A DNA stretch of 64,000 nucleotides from Saprospiraceae bacterium (lineage in GTDB: Bacteria > Bacteroidota > Bacteroidia > Chitinophagales > Saprospiraceae): contig JADKGD010000006.1 in the NCBI GenBank assembly GCA_016717145.1, positions 204,545-268,544 of the forward strand, read 5' to 3'. The position numbers were made by a program, and so were the translations under genes. Positions within the stretch are counted from its first letter, which is position 1; each line of letters begins with the position of its first letter. Shown here piece after piece: positions 37,418 to 46,648 of this stretch. Below the pieces are notes generated by a model. It was not told where the DNA came from, ran no database searches, and worked only from the letters and a program-made list of their open reading frames with translations.

Positions 37418-40213
37418 TCAATATTTGTTCAATATCCCTTTTTCCAGAGGTGTATTTCCTTCCTTCATCCATAATGGCATAGTTGCGCCCATCAGACAGT
37501 AATTAAAAAACTGTTCAAGCCTTATATTGAAGTCAAGGCGATTTTGCCATTTTACCGGCCAATGTGGCTCTCCGCTATAATTAAGCAACCATGCGGCTTT
37601 ACCCAGTCTGCGCAGAGCCATAAAATACTCAATGCCTTGTTCCCAGGGTACAGCTCCATCTTCATCGTTGTGCATAATAAGCACTGGTGTACTTACTTTG
37701 GTCATATTGTAAATAGGGGAATTTTTGTGAAATAATTCTGTGTCATCCCACAGTGTGCTTCCAAGTCTGGATTGCGCTTTTTCGTACTGAAACATTCGGC
37801 TCATGCCGGATTCCCATCTGATGCCTCCATATGCACTGACCATATTAACTACAGGTGCACCTGCCTCTGCACATGCAAATCTCCCGGTCCTGGTAAGCAA
37901 ATAAGCAATCTGATATCCACCCCAACTATGACCTTGTAGTCCCATGTGCATGCTGTCGATATAACCCTCCTTAACAAGGGCATCAACACCTGAATTAACC
38001 GCATTGTAACAATCCTCGCCAGGTTGTCCTTTCGTATAAGGAATATCAGGATTAAAAATCACATATCCAAGATTGGTATAATACGTATAATTGATGGAGG
38101 ATCGGTGCGCTTCCGGTGCTCTATGGCGGTTTAGTTCGTCTGAACTTCTTTCATAAAAATTGACAATTAGCGGATACTTTTTATTTGAATCAAAACCTGG
38201 TGGAAAAAATAACATACCATGTATCTCTTTACCCTTATAGTCATTCCACTTAAATAATTTATTACTACCCCATGCATAATTAGATTGCTGGGAATTGGCA
38301 TCAGATATTTTACGAAAATAAGTCAAAGAAGTATCTGCAAGTAATAAATCCGGAAAGATGTCAAAACTTTGTTTTGTGAAAATAATATACTCAGATTTAT
38401 TTGCCAGTGTAACGTTTTTACTCAATGAAAAATCACCGGAAACAAGTACGTCAACCTTACCCGTTTTCATATGCAGGGAGGCATAAGATTCACCTTTTGT
38501 TTTTTCATTAAAAACATGCATCATCATAGCCGATGATGGGTCAATGTATTCAAGTTCCTGATTTAATTTCACGTATCTGTAACGAAGTTTGCTTAATCTT
38601 CCATCAGTAAGTGCAATATTGGACAAGGGATCATCAGGAGAGATTTGCCAGATATCATATTTATCATAAATGAGTATGGCCTGATCATCTTTGAGCCAAC
38701 CTGCTACACCGTGATGATCAGGAAATTGGGGTACATCATTTTCTTCATCATAAAAAGCGGTTAATTTTATATCTCCAAAAACACCAAGTTTCATTCTTGA
38801 AATATCATAATATTGCCAGAGAGAATCAGGTTTATTATACCAGTAAACGTATTTCCCCATTGGGGAAAACAAAGGCGCATCAGATTGTCCCTGTGCTATT
38901 GGAATGGCTGTTTTATTCCAAAGATCATACAGAAATATATCTTTATTTACTTCACCAAGCCAGCTTACTGATTTACGATAAGGAAGGGTTCTGATTTGTA
39001 AGGCATACCTTCCGTCTCCTTTTACAGAAACGACACTTCGGTCAAATTCCTCAGTTTCCAATTGCACCATCGAAGTAGTAGCAATATCATAAATGGCTTG
39101 ATAGGATATTTTTTTATCTTCCTCAATCGTTGATTCCATTTGTGTATAAAGCCTTGGTGTATCGTGGTGCCAAATCTCAACTTGTACAATTTCATCATCC
39201 AGTAGAGTCGTATCTTTTTTAAGTCCCTGAGGTGAGGTCCCAAAAAATAAGCGACTTCCCGCTTCAGAAAATGCAGGCTTTCTATGTTCACTGATTACCC
39301 AATCGGAAGGTTTAAAAGTTGATTCTTGTCCTGCTATTTTTTTGGCAATAGAATCTGTAGATGTTAATAAATATAAATCGAACGGTTTTTTCGTAGCAAA
39401 AGACTTTTCAGCCAGACCAAGAAAAGCGAATTTATTACCCTTTTTGTCAAAGGATAATTGAGCAGTTTGTTCAAATGCCTTACTAATGGTCTTAATTTTT
39501 CGACTTGCAAGATCAAACATAAAAACTTTGTATTTACCAATACTATCTCCTGTACATTGACTGAATGCAAGCAGAGGCGTTTCTTCGCATAAGGTATAAT
39601 CTTTTATATGTTGCAATGTATCTTCTCCAGTTGTGAACAAATTTCTGACAATAATCGTGACGTCTTTGCACGAATAAGGTTTTTCTTTATCGACCTTAAC
39701 TGAGTCTTTAGCTACTTTTTTGATCGACTTGGTATACACACAATAACCACTGAATTTGGTCGGCAGACTAAAATCTGTTACATCATCCACAACAACCGTT
39801 TTGTTTGTGAAGATATCAAAAACAGAAAGACTGTCTGCAGGCAATTTGTCTTTTGCTGTCTTTTTGCGTTTAAGTATCCTTAAACTATCGAATGATAATC
39901 CATGTGTAAAAACCACGTACCTTCCCGATCTATCCAATTCAGCTTTTACTACCCTATCGAAAATAAATGTCTTTCCATCTGCTTTTCGATAAACACATAA
40001 TTTTTTGTCTCCGGTTTCTTTTTCGAGTGTATACATTATGGTTGCAGCCGAATCCGAGACATTAACATTTTTAATTTTTGCCCATTCATTATATACATTT
40101 GGGGTCATTTTAAGCAGCTGGTTAGCTTTTGCCTGGAGCTCACATCTGAATAAAAATCCAAACAAAACCATAATTATTATGAACAATGATGGATGAATAT
40201 TTCTTTTTATCAT
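37418..40213 (-). CDS. Exported S9 family prolyl oligopeptidase-like peptidase
   Basis: This 931-residue protein has an N-terminal hydrophobic export signal (LFIIIMVLFGFLFRCELQA; no proper lipobox). Residues ~40-640 form a beta-propeller-like region. The alpha/beta-hydrolase domain carries the triad: Ser763 in GHSWGGYQIA, Asp in MHNDEDGAVPWEQG and His in SGEPHWPVKW. It likely removes peptides in the periplasm or outside the cell. The HEAT-like gene follows directly. mgsA is divergent, 97 bp away. Confidence 0.92.
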   Translation of the reverse strand: MIKRNIHPSLFIIIMVLFGFLFRCELQAKANQLLKMTPNVYNEWAKIKNVNVSDSAATIMYTLEKETGDKKLCVYRKADGKTFIFDRVVKAELDRSGRYVVFTHGLSFDSLRILKRKKTAKDKLPADSLSVFDIFTNKTVVVDDVTDFSLPTKFSGYCVYTKSIKKVAKDSVKVDKEKPYSCKDVTIIVRNLFTTGEDTLQHIKDYTLCEETPLLAFSQCTGDSIGKYKVFMFDLASRKIKTISKAFEQTAQLSFDKKGNKFAFLGLAEKSFATKKPFDLYLLTSTDSIAKKIAGQESTFKPSDWVISEHRKPAFSEAGSRLFFGTSPQGLKKDTTLLDDEIVQVEIWHHDTPRLYTQMESTIEEDKKISYQAIYDIATTSMVQLETEEFDRSVVSVKGDGRYALQIRTLPYRKSVSWLGEVNKDIFLYDLWNKTAIPIAQGQSDAPLFSPMGKYVYWYNKPDSLWQYYDISRMKLGVFGDIKLTAFYDEENDVPQFPDHHGVAGWLKDDQAILIYDKYDIWQISPDDPLSNIALTDGRLSKLRYRYVKLNQELEYIDPSSAMMMHVFNEKTKGESYASLHMKTGKVDVLVSGDFSLSKNVTLANKSEYIIFTKQSFDIFPDLLLADTSLTYFRKISDANSQQSNYAWGSNKLFKWNDYKGKEIHGMLFFPPGFDSNKKYPLIVNFYERSSDELNRHRAPEAHRSSINYTYYTNLGYVIFNPDIPYTKGQPGEDCYNAVNSGVDALVKEGYIDSMHMGLQGHSWGGYQIAYLLTRTGRFACAEAGAPVVNMVSAYGGIRWESGMSRMFQYEKAQSRLGSTLWDDTELFHKNSPIYNMTKVSTPVLIMHNDEDGAVPWEQGIEYFMALRRLGKAAWLLNYSGEPHWPVKWQNRLDFNIRLEQFFNYCLMGATMPLWMKEGNTPLEKGILNKY

Positions 40214-40310
40214 ATTATTGCATGTTGGTTGGCAAGTACATTTATCTTTATTTTAAAGAATGTATCTCGATACAAGCTGTAAAAGTACCAAATTTAATAA
40301 ATAATGACCT

Positions 40311-40709
40311 ATGATAAATATCGGATTGATAGCCCATGATGGTAAAAAGCCTGAGATGGTATCTTTTGTAGTAGCCAATAAAGCTTTTCTTGGTAAAACT
40401 AAAATATATGCTACCGGCACTACCGGAGGTCATATTGCCAAAGAAGGTTTTGATGTAGAGTGTCTGCTTTCAGGTCCCAAAGGAGGTGACGCTCAAATTG
40501 CCGCCTTGTTGGCTACCGGATTCATTGATGTAGTAATTTTCTTTAGAGATCCGCTCGATAAACATCCTCACGAACCGGATGTTCAAATGCTTATGAGGTT
40601 GTGTGATGTACATAATATCCCGCTTGCAACCAACCCAAAAACTGCTTTTTATATTTTAAAAGGTATCGAGGCTGAAATGTCAAAAAAAGTACCAACAAAA
40701 AAAATATAA
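40311..40709 (+). CDS. mgsA: Methylglyoxal synthase
   Basis: This 132-residue protein is close to the usual ~130-150 residues. It converts dihydroxyacetone phosphate to methylglyoxal, a glycolytic overflow bypass. Family motifs are IGLIAHDGKKPEMV, YATGTTGGHI, LSGPKGGDAQIAALL and FFRDPLDKHPHEPDVQML. The last includes the Asp/His active-site residues. uvrC starts 46 bp downstream, so the two may be cotranscribed. Confidence 0.95.
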   Translation: MINIGLIAHDGKKPEMVSFVVANKAFLGKTKIYATGTTGGHIAKEGFDVECLLSGPKGGDAQIAALLATGFIDVVIFFRDPLDKHPHEPDVQMLMRLCDVHNIPLATNPKTAFYILKGIEAEMSKKVPTKKI

Positions 40710-40755
40710 AGTTAAAATTTAAGATATTTAAAAATATGCTTATCTAAATCAAAGC

Positions 40756-42555
40756 ATGAGAACTGAAGACTTTAAAGCCATTGTTGAACACATACCACAT
40801 GAACCCGGTGTATATCGTTTTTTAGGTGAAGATGATGTAATTTTATATGTTGGAAAAGCAAAAAGTCTTCGCAACAGGTTATCTTCTTACTTTGGGGACA
40901 AAAAAGATCATCCGTACAAGACAGTAGCCCTGACCAGAAATGCATTCAAAATAGAATTCACAGTGGTCGGTTCTGAACAAGATGCATTGTTGCTTGAAAG
41001 TACAATGATAAAAAAATATCAACCCAGGTATAATGTCATGCTTAAGGATGGTAAGTCCTACACCTACATTTGTATTAAAAACGAAAAATTTCCACGCGTA
41101 TTTTTCACTCGAAAAGTAGTTAGGGACGGATCAGCATACTTCGGACCTTACACATCAAAATACAGGGTTACTATCTTACTTGAAATCATTAAGAAACTTT
41201 TTACATTGCGTACCTGCACATTACATCTGTCAAACGAAAACATTAAAAAAGGAAAATTTAAAGTATGTCTTGAATATCATATTAAAAACTGTTTAGGGCC
41301 TTGTGAAGCACTTGAATCAGAATTTGAATACAATTACAAGATTGAGCAAGTTAAAAACGTCCTGAGAGGAAATTTCAGCAACGTAAAAAAATATATTGTC
41401 GAACAGATGAAAACTTACGCTGATAATTTAGAGTTTGAAAAAGCGCAACTCATTAAGGAAAAACTTATAGCATTTGATGACTATCAGTCAAAATCAACGG
41501 TTGTCAGTACCACAATCAAAGATATCGATGTTTTTGCCATTAAAAAAGATGGACAAATTGCTTATGTAAACTATCTTAAAATCATCAATGGTGTATTGAT
41601 AAATACAGATATTACAGAATTGATAATGAATCTTGATGAAGAACCGGAAGACTTGCTTGCTTTTGCCATACCTGTAATCCGTGAAAAATTCAACAGTATT
41701 GCTCCGGAAATCATTGTTCCGATCAAATTAATACTGCCCGATGATAAAATTATAGCTCAGGTACCAAAACGAGGAGACAAAAAAAAGTTGCTTGATTTGG
41801 CTGAAAAAAATATTGATTACTTTATACTCCAGAAACGGAAAGATGACGTAAGTCATAAAAAAACAGTTTCTTCATCAGAACGCATCCTGACCACACTTAA
41901 AAAAGATTTACAAATGGACGTCATGCCATTACATATTGAATGTTTTGATAATTCTAATATTCAGGGAACAAATCCGGTTTCAAGTTGTGTAGTATTCAAA
42001 AATGCAAAGCCCAGCAATAAAGATTATCGTCACTTTAAAGTAAAAACTGTAATTGGTCCTGATGATTTTGCTTCCATGGAGGAAGTGGTTTTTAGAAGGT
42101 ATAAACGCCTTTTGGAGGAAAATAAGCCTTTACCGCAACTGATAATTATTGATGGTGGTAAAGGTCAATTAAGTTCAGCAGTTTCAAGCCTTGAAAAATT
42201 AGAAATTCTTGATAAAGTGACTGTCATTGGTGTAGCAAAAAGACTTGAAGAGATATTTTTTCCCGGCGATTCTTTACCCCTATATATCAATAAAAAATCA
42301 GAATCATTAAAACTAATCCAACAAGCCAGAAATGAAGCGCATAGATTTGCCATCACTTTTCACAGGGATCAACGCTCAAAAAATTTTTTAGGTACCCAAC
42401 TAACGAATATACCAGGTATTGGTAAAGTTACTTCGGAGAAACTTCTAAAAAAATTCGGGTCAGTGACAAGACTAAAAGATGCTGATCAAGAAGAGATTCA
42501 ACAATTGGTAGGTAAATCGAATGCAGAAAAGATTATTAATTTTTTTGACGAATAG
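40756..42555 (+). CDS. uvrC: Excinuclease ABC subunit C
   Basis: This 599-residue protein has the full domain order of UvrC, the dual-incision nuclease of nucleotide excision repair. The GIY-YIG domain is at the N terminus (EPGVYRFLGEDDVILYVGKA). A Cys region follows (LGPCEALESEF), then a UVR segment (YADNLEFEKAQLIKEKL). The RNase H-like endonuclease domain has ECFDNSNIQGTNPVSS and LIIIDGGKGQLSSA. A C-terminal helix-hairpin-helix (LTNIPGIGKVTSEKLLKKFG) completes it. No other uvr gene is nearby. Confidence 0.97.
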   Translation: MRTEDFKAIVEHIPHEPGVYRFLGEDDVILYVGKAKSLRNRLSSYFGDKKDHPYKTVALTRNAFKIEFTVVGSEQDALLLESTMIKKYQPRYNVMLKDGKSYTYICIKNEKFPRVFFTRKVVRDGSAYFGPYTSKYRVTILLEIIKKLFTLRTCTLHLSNENIKKGKFKVCLEYHIKNCLGPCEALESEFEYNYKIEQVKNVLRGNFSNVKKYIVEQMKTYADNLEFEKAQLIKEKLIAFDDYQSKSTVVSTTIKDIDVFAIKKDGQIAYVNYLKIINGVLINTDITELIMNLDEEPEDLLAFAIPVIREKFNSIAPEIIVPIKLILPDDKIIAQVPKRGDKKKLLDLAEKNIDYFILQKRKDDVSHKKTVSSSERILTTLKKDLQMDVMPLHIECFDNSNIQGTNPVSSCVVFKNAKPSNKDYRHFKVKTVIGPDDFASMEEVVFRRYKRLLEENKPLPQLIIIDGGKGQLSSAVSSLEKLEILDKVTVIGVAKRLEEIFFPGDSLPLYINKKSESLKLIQQARNEAHRFAITFHRDQRSKNFLGTQLTNIPGIGKVTSEKLLKKFGSVTRLKDADQEEIQQLVGKSNAEKIINFFDE

Positions 42556-42620
42556 TTAGCTAGAATAATAAGTTGATTTCATTTGTGTGGATTTATTTTC
42601 GGAATTGTTGACTTTAGGAC

Positions 42621-42652
42621 AAAAAAAAATGGTCGCCCCCCAGCGACCATTT
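42621..42652 (-). terminator. Strong hairpin terminator (minus-strand polarity)
   Basis: ATGGTCGC and GCGACCAT form a perfect 8-bp stem around CCCCCA. On the minus strand it is followed by nine T's. On the plus strand only a short T stretch follows, so it may terminate uvrC weakly. The nearest minus-strand gene ends 440 bp away. Confidence 0.7.
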
Positions 42653-43091
42653 ACAAATTATAATCCCATAAACATATCCAAAACTCATTATCAGGTTGGA
42701 TCTCACCCTACCCGACTTTATTTAATTTAAAACTCAAATTCAATTAAAAAAGCATTGTGTAAATGCGAAATAACACCTTTTTGTTATTTGATAATACAAT
42801 GATACGGACTAAAAAGAAGTGCAAAAAATACATTTTATCACCATTATCATATTTATTTTTTTACAATATATTATTTCAAAATATTAATATATTGTATATC
42901 AATATCTTACACTTGTTATAATTTAATAAAATGATAAATTATACTAATGTTATTGATAGATTTTATCATATAATTGGTTTAAAAAAGTGGTAAAACGTCT
43001 CCGAAATTCAACTTTTTTTTTAAAATTACTTTAAATAATGTCTGATGTCTACTTATCTCATGAAGTTTTTAAAATATATATTTCTTTCGGA
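42653..43091 (+). other. AT-rich gap with no gene seen
   Basis: This stretch lies between the 42.6-kb terminator and the sirtuin stop. No open frame of note is present. A short GC-richer segment (GGTTGGATCTCACCCTACCC, about 42694-42713) on the promoter side of the minus-strand terminator could belong to a small RNA, but I cannot fold it convincingly. Confidence 0.35.
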
Positions 43092-43787
43092 TTATTTATT
43101 TTCTAAAAGTTCATTTACTAAATCGACTACGCCTTTGGAAGCATTTTCTGCAATCACTTTGAGCTTCGATAATTTTTGCAACTCATAGGAAATGTTGGGT
43201 TTTGAGTCAATATAATAGATGATTGCATCGGATTTGGCATATTGAACCAGGCTGGCCGCAGGATAAACCTGCATTGATGTACCGATTATGATGACGATAT
43301 CGCTATTTTCACATACGGTTATGGCTTTTTCCAACATTGGCACCATTTCGCCAAACCATACAATATGCGGTCTCAACTGATATCCGTCGGAACACAAATC
43401 TCCTTTTACTAAATCATGCGTCCATTCCAATACAAGATTAGGATTCCCCGTACTTCTTACTTTATTTAATTCTCCGTGAAGATGGATGATATCGGTGCTG
43501 CCGGCCCGTTCATGCAGGTTATCAACATTTTGGGTGATGACAACCACCTTGTATTTATCTTCCAGCTTTTTGATTGCAAAATGAGCTGCATTAGGATTAA
43601 CTTCTTTAAGTTGCCTTCTGCGTTGGTTATAAAAATCGAGTACCAGTGCCTGATCTCTTTCCCATCCCTGAATCGATGCAACAGACATGACGTCATGACC
43701 TTCCCAAAGACCATCAGCATCTCTGAATGTTTTTATTCCACTTTCCGCACTGATACCTGCCCCGGTAAGTATAGCTATCTTTTGCAT
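43092..43787 (-). CDS. cobB: NAD-dependent protein deacylase (sirtuin, Zn-ribbon cysteines absent)
   Basis: The start at MQKIAILTGAGISAESGIKT (43787) matches the family; an upstream in-frame ATG adds 33 residues unlike any sirtuin. The protein has 231 residues. The NAD site is GAGISAESGI, followed by TQNVDNLHE and the catalytic His in LHGE. FYNQRRRQL supplies the Tyr-x-x-Arg pair seen in class III/CobB-type enzymes that remove succinyl or other acyl groups. The four Zn cysteines are missing; only GDLCSDG remains in that region. It lies downstream of nnr, with a 113-bp gap, on the same strand. Confidence 0.9.
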   Translation of the reverse strand: MQKIAILTGAGISAESGIKTFRDADGLWEGHDVMSVASIQGWERDQALVLDFYNQRRRQLKEVNPNAAHFAIKKLEDKYKVVVITQNVDNLHERAGSTDIIHLHGELNKVRSTGNPNLVLEWTHDLVKGDLCSDGYQLRPHIVWFGEMVPMLEKAITVCENSDIVIIIGTSMQVYPAASLVQYAKSDAIIYYIDSKPNISYELQKLSKLKVIAENASKGVVDLVNELLENK

Positions 43788-43900
43788 CTCTAAATTTTTT
43801 AGTTTACTGTAAAGTTTCACATGATTCAAAACAGATTTATGTAATTGTATTATTCCCGAGTCGCAATAATATAAACCAGATGCCATAAATCAACTGTTTG

Positions 43901-45406
43901 TTACATTAATGATTTAAATGCCAGGCCAAAATTATCAATCAAATCTGAAGCGATAAGGCTCTCGTGACTTTGGGTTAATAAACTTACATCTCCAGCCTTA
44001 CCATGCAAATACACCCCAAGAACTGCAGCCATTTCAGCTGTATAGTGTTGAGCAAGTAACGCTGTAATGATACCAGTCAGTACATCTCCGCTTCCTCCTG
44101 TTGCCATACCCGGATTACCGGTGCTATTGATATAAGTTATTCCATCAGGTGTGCAAATCCTTGTATTTGATCCTTTTAGTACGATAATAATTTGATGCAA
44201 GATTGCTTTTTCATTTTGAAGTTTAAACAGTTGTTCACTATTTTCTGAACCACCAAACAACCTGAGAAACTCTTTGGGATGAGGCGTGATGATACTGTAT
44301 TTTGGAATCAAATTCAAAAGTCTCTTGTCTTCGGCAATAATATTTAATGCATCTGCGTCAATGACCATTGGGCTATTTGTGTGTAAAAGTATTTGCTCAA
44401 GACATTGTTTTGTTTCATCCGCCATTCCCAAACCAGGACCAATGCCAATCGTCATCCTGTTTATTTCAGTAAAAGATATATTTTCTAAAAAATCAATACC
44501 TGATGCTATCACCATTGATTCGGGCACAGATTGATGGATTACTGCTACTGCACATGAGGGCACAAAAGTAGTCACCAGGCCGGCGCCCCCTCGCAAACAT
44601 GCTTTTGTAGCTAATATTGCAGCACCAACATAAGATTTACTTCCTGAAACAATGGCCGCATGTCCAAAATCTCCTTTATGTTGATATTTTGTTCTTTTTA
44701 GTAAAATAGATTTTGCGAAATTTTTATCCACATAATAAAAGTTTGCTGACATATTCTGAAAAAAACTCTTGTCAAGTCCTATATCCAAAACTTCCCAAAC
44801 AGAGCATAAAGGAAAATTTTCTTTGAGAAAAAAACTTAGTTTTGGTACCTGAAAAGTCAATACAAGATCAGATTTTATACATGAACCTTTTAAAATACCT
44901 TCAGAAGGAAGTCCCGAGGGCATATCAACAGAAATAACCTTTGCTACATGATGTGCATTAATATATTCAATTAGTGTTTTGAGCAAGCCATCGACAGCTT
45001 TATTTACCCCGATGCCAAGTAAAGCATCTATGACAATAGTCGATTGATTTAGTTTTGGGAATTGATCAGGATGATTTATATATGTAATAGTCACTTCCTC
45101 CCTACCTAACAGCTTGGCCAGATTAATGTCAAAGTCAAGGGAATCTGACTTGACAAAACGCAGCACAAAAACTGAAACATCATAAAATCGATCCCTCAAT
45201 AGTCGTGCTATTACCAAACCATCGCCACCATTATTGCCATTACCGCAAAAAATGGTTATATTAGTTTGTTTCAATAAATTGTTTTGAACGCAGACATCTA
45301 CAAATGTCTGACCAGCCCTTTCCATAAGGTCATTGGACGTTATAGCTTCATTAGTGATGGTAAATCTGTCCCATTCTTTAATTTGTGAACCAAGTAAAAG
45401 TTTCAT
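43901..45406 (-). CDS. nnr: Bifunctional NAD(P)H-hydrate epimerase/dehydratase
   Basis: This 501-residue fusion has an N-terminal YjeF_N epimerase domain (FCGNGNNGGDGLVIARLL, DALLGIGVNK) and a C-terminal ADP-dependent dehydratase of the carbohydrate-kinase type (GIGPGLGM, PMVIDADALNII, ITPHPKEFLRL, GNPGMATGGSGDVLTGII). It repairs hydrated NADH and NADPH. Length is standard. The gene is followed by the sirtuin and preceded by the S4 gene on the same strand with a 28-bp gap, suggesting one operon. Confidence 0.95.
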   Translation of the reverse strand: MKLLLGSQIKEWDRFTITNEAITSNDLMERAGQTFVDVCVQNNLLKQTNITIFCGNGNNGGDGLVIARLLRDRFYDVSVFVLRFVKSDSLDFDINLAKLLGREEVTITYINHPDQFPKLNQSTIVIDALLGIGVNKAVDGLLKTLIEYINAHHVAKVISVDMPSGLPSEGILKGSCIKSDLVLTFQVPKLSFFLKENFPLCSVWEVLDIGLDKSFFQNMSANFYYVDKNFAKSILLKRTKYQHKGDFGHAAIVSGSKSYVGAAILATKACLRGGAGLVTTFVPSCAVAVIHQSVPESMVIASGIDFLENISFTEINRMTIGIGPGLGMADETKQCLEQILLHTNSPMVIDADALNIIAEDKRLLNLIPKYSIITPHPKEFLRLFGGSENSEQLFKLQNEKAILHQIIIVLKGSNTRICTPDGITYINSTGNPGMATGGSGDVLTGIITALLAQHYTAEMAAVLGVYLHGKAGDVSLLTQSHESLIASDLIDNFGLAFKSLM

Positions 45407-45434
45407 GAGATTTTTACAATTTTACAATATTCAA

Positions 45435-45848
45435 TTAGGTTTCCTCTTCCTCCTCCAAATACATATCTTTATAATCATCAATATCGCGACGTTCCTTTTT
45501 GGTGGGTCTGCCTTCTCCCCGATCCCGGAATTCTGACCCCGATTTACCTACAAACCACTCTTTATACTTATTCAATTCCTGTTCAGATGTCAGGTCTTCA
45601 AAACAAGGAGCAGCCAAGGTGGCAGATACACGTTTATCAAGTAAATGTAACACTCTGAATGTAAGATTAAACCCATTTTTTTTAACATCGATGATTTCCC
45701 CTTTATAAACCATGTGGGATGGTTTCAGGTTTATACCATTTGCCTTGATTTTTCCCGTTTTACATGAATCTGTTGCAAGGGATCTGGATTTAAACAACCT
45801 TACACTCCACAACCATTTATCTATCCTTACTTTTAGTAACTCAGACAT
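45435..45848 (-). CDS. S4-domain RNA-binding protein (Hsp15-like)
   Basis: This 137-residue protein has an N-terminal S4 domain (VRIDKWLWSVRLFKSRSLAT, KANGINLKPSHMV). A charged C-terminal tail follows (GRPTKKERRDIDDYKDMY, then EEEEE). Hsp15 family members bind the 50S subunit with stalled nascent chains. Its start overlaps the PPK2 stop by 8 bp, implying translational coupling in the order PPK2, S4, nnr, sirtuin. Confidence 0.88.
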   Translation of the reverse strand: MSELLKVRIDKWLWSVRLFKSRSLATDSCKTGKIKANGINLKPSHMVYKGEIIDVKKNGFNLTFRVLHLLDKRVSATLAAPCFEDLTSEQELNKYKEWFVGKSGSEFRDRGEGRPTKKERRDIDDYKDMYLEEEEET

Positions 45849-46590
45849 CTGTATTGTCGAGAACCGGCAGTTTTGGATCCATTGCTTCCAAAGCTTTCAA
45901 AACCTCTTTAGCAATAAAATAATTTCTGTACCACCTTCTGTTAGATGGCGCTATAATCCATGGAATAGTGCTTTTATTTATAGCATATTCATAACATTTC
46001 ATATATTCATCCCACATATCATTTTCTTCCCAGTCGGCTGCCTTGTGTTTCCAGTTTTTTTGAACATCATCGATTCTTTCCTGCAATTTTTCCTGTTGTC
46101 TTTCACTGGAAATGTGCATATAAAACTTTAATACTTTTGTATTATTATCAAATTCCAATGTCTTCTCAAAAGCGTTTATTGCCTCCATTCGTTTTTCTGC
46201 TCGGTCATCAGTAATCCATTTGTGCACACGTTGTATCAGTATATCCTCATAGTGAGACCGATTAAAAATCATTATATTGCCCTTACGTGGCGCTTTCTGA
46301 TGAATTCTCCATAAAAAATCGTGTGCAAACTCTTCTTCAGTTGGTTTTTTGAATGCATATGCATCAATGCCTGAAGGATTGCAGTCAGCAAATACTGTCT
46401 TGATCGTTCCATCTTTACCACTGGCATCCATGCCCTGTAAAACCACCAGCAAGCTCTGTTTGCCTTCAGCGTATAGCTTATGCTGGAGTTCGCCAATCTT
46501 AACGACCATGTCAATGGTCTTGGACTCTATCTTTTTTTTATTCAGGTCATTCGGCGCATCTGTATCAATGCCAGAAAGTTTGATTGTCAT
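45841..46590 (-). CDS. Polyphosphate kinase 2 family protein (class III-like)
   Basis: This 249-residue single-domain PPK2 has Walker A-like VVLQGMDASGKDGTIKTVF, the class-typical NPSGIDAYAFKKPTEEEFAH, and lid/Walker B IFNRSHYEDILIQRVH. The C-terminal YFIAKEVLKALEAMDPKLP is normal. PPK2 enzymes move phosphate between polyphosphate and AMP, ADP or other nucleotides; the sequence resembles class III enzymes, which can phosphorylate both AMP and ADP (inference). It is first in a likely four-gene operon. Confidence 0.92.
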   Translation of the reverse strand: MTIKLSGIDTDAPNDLNKKKIESKTIDMVVKIGELQHKLYAEGKQSLLVVLQGMDASGKDGTIKTVFADCNPSGIDAYAFKKPTEEEFAHDFLWRIHQKAPRKGNIMIFNRSHYEDILIQRVHKWITDDRAEKRMEAINAFEKTLEFDNNTKVLKFYMHISSERQQEKLQERIDDVQKNWKHKAADWEENDMWDEYMKCYEYAINKSTIPWIIAPSNRRWYRNYFIAKEVLKALEAMDPKLPVLDNTDV

Positions 46591-46648
46591 ATTATTTACT
46601 TGGATTTTAGTTAAATCAAATTATTGTAGATGGTAAATTAAAAAAAAC

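Noticed and set aside
43788..43886. 33-residue N-terminal extension of the sirtuin
   Set aside because: The extension shows no sirtuin similarity, and GAGISAESG normally lies close to the N terminus.
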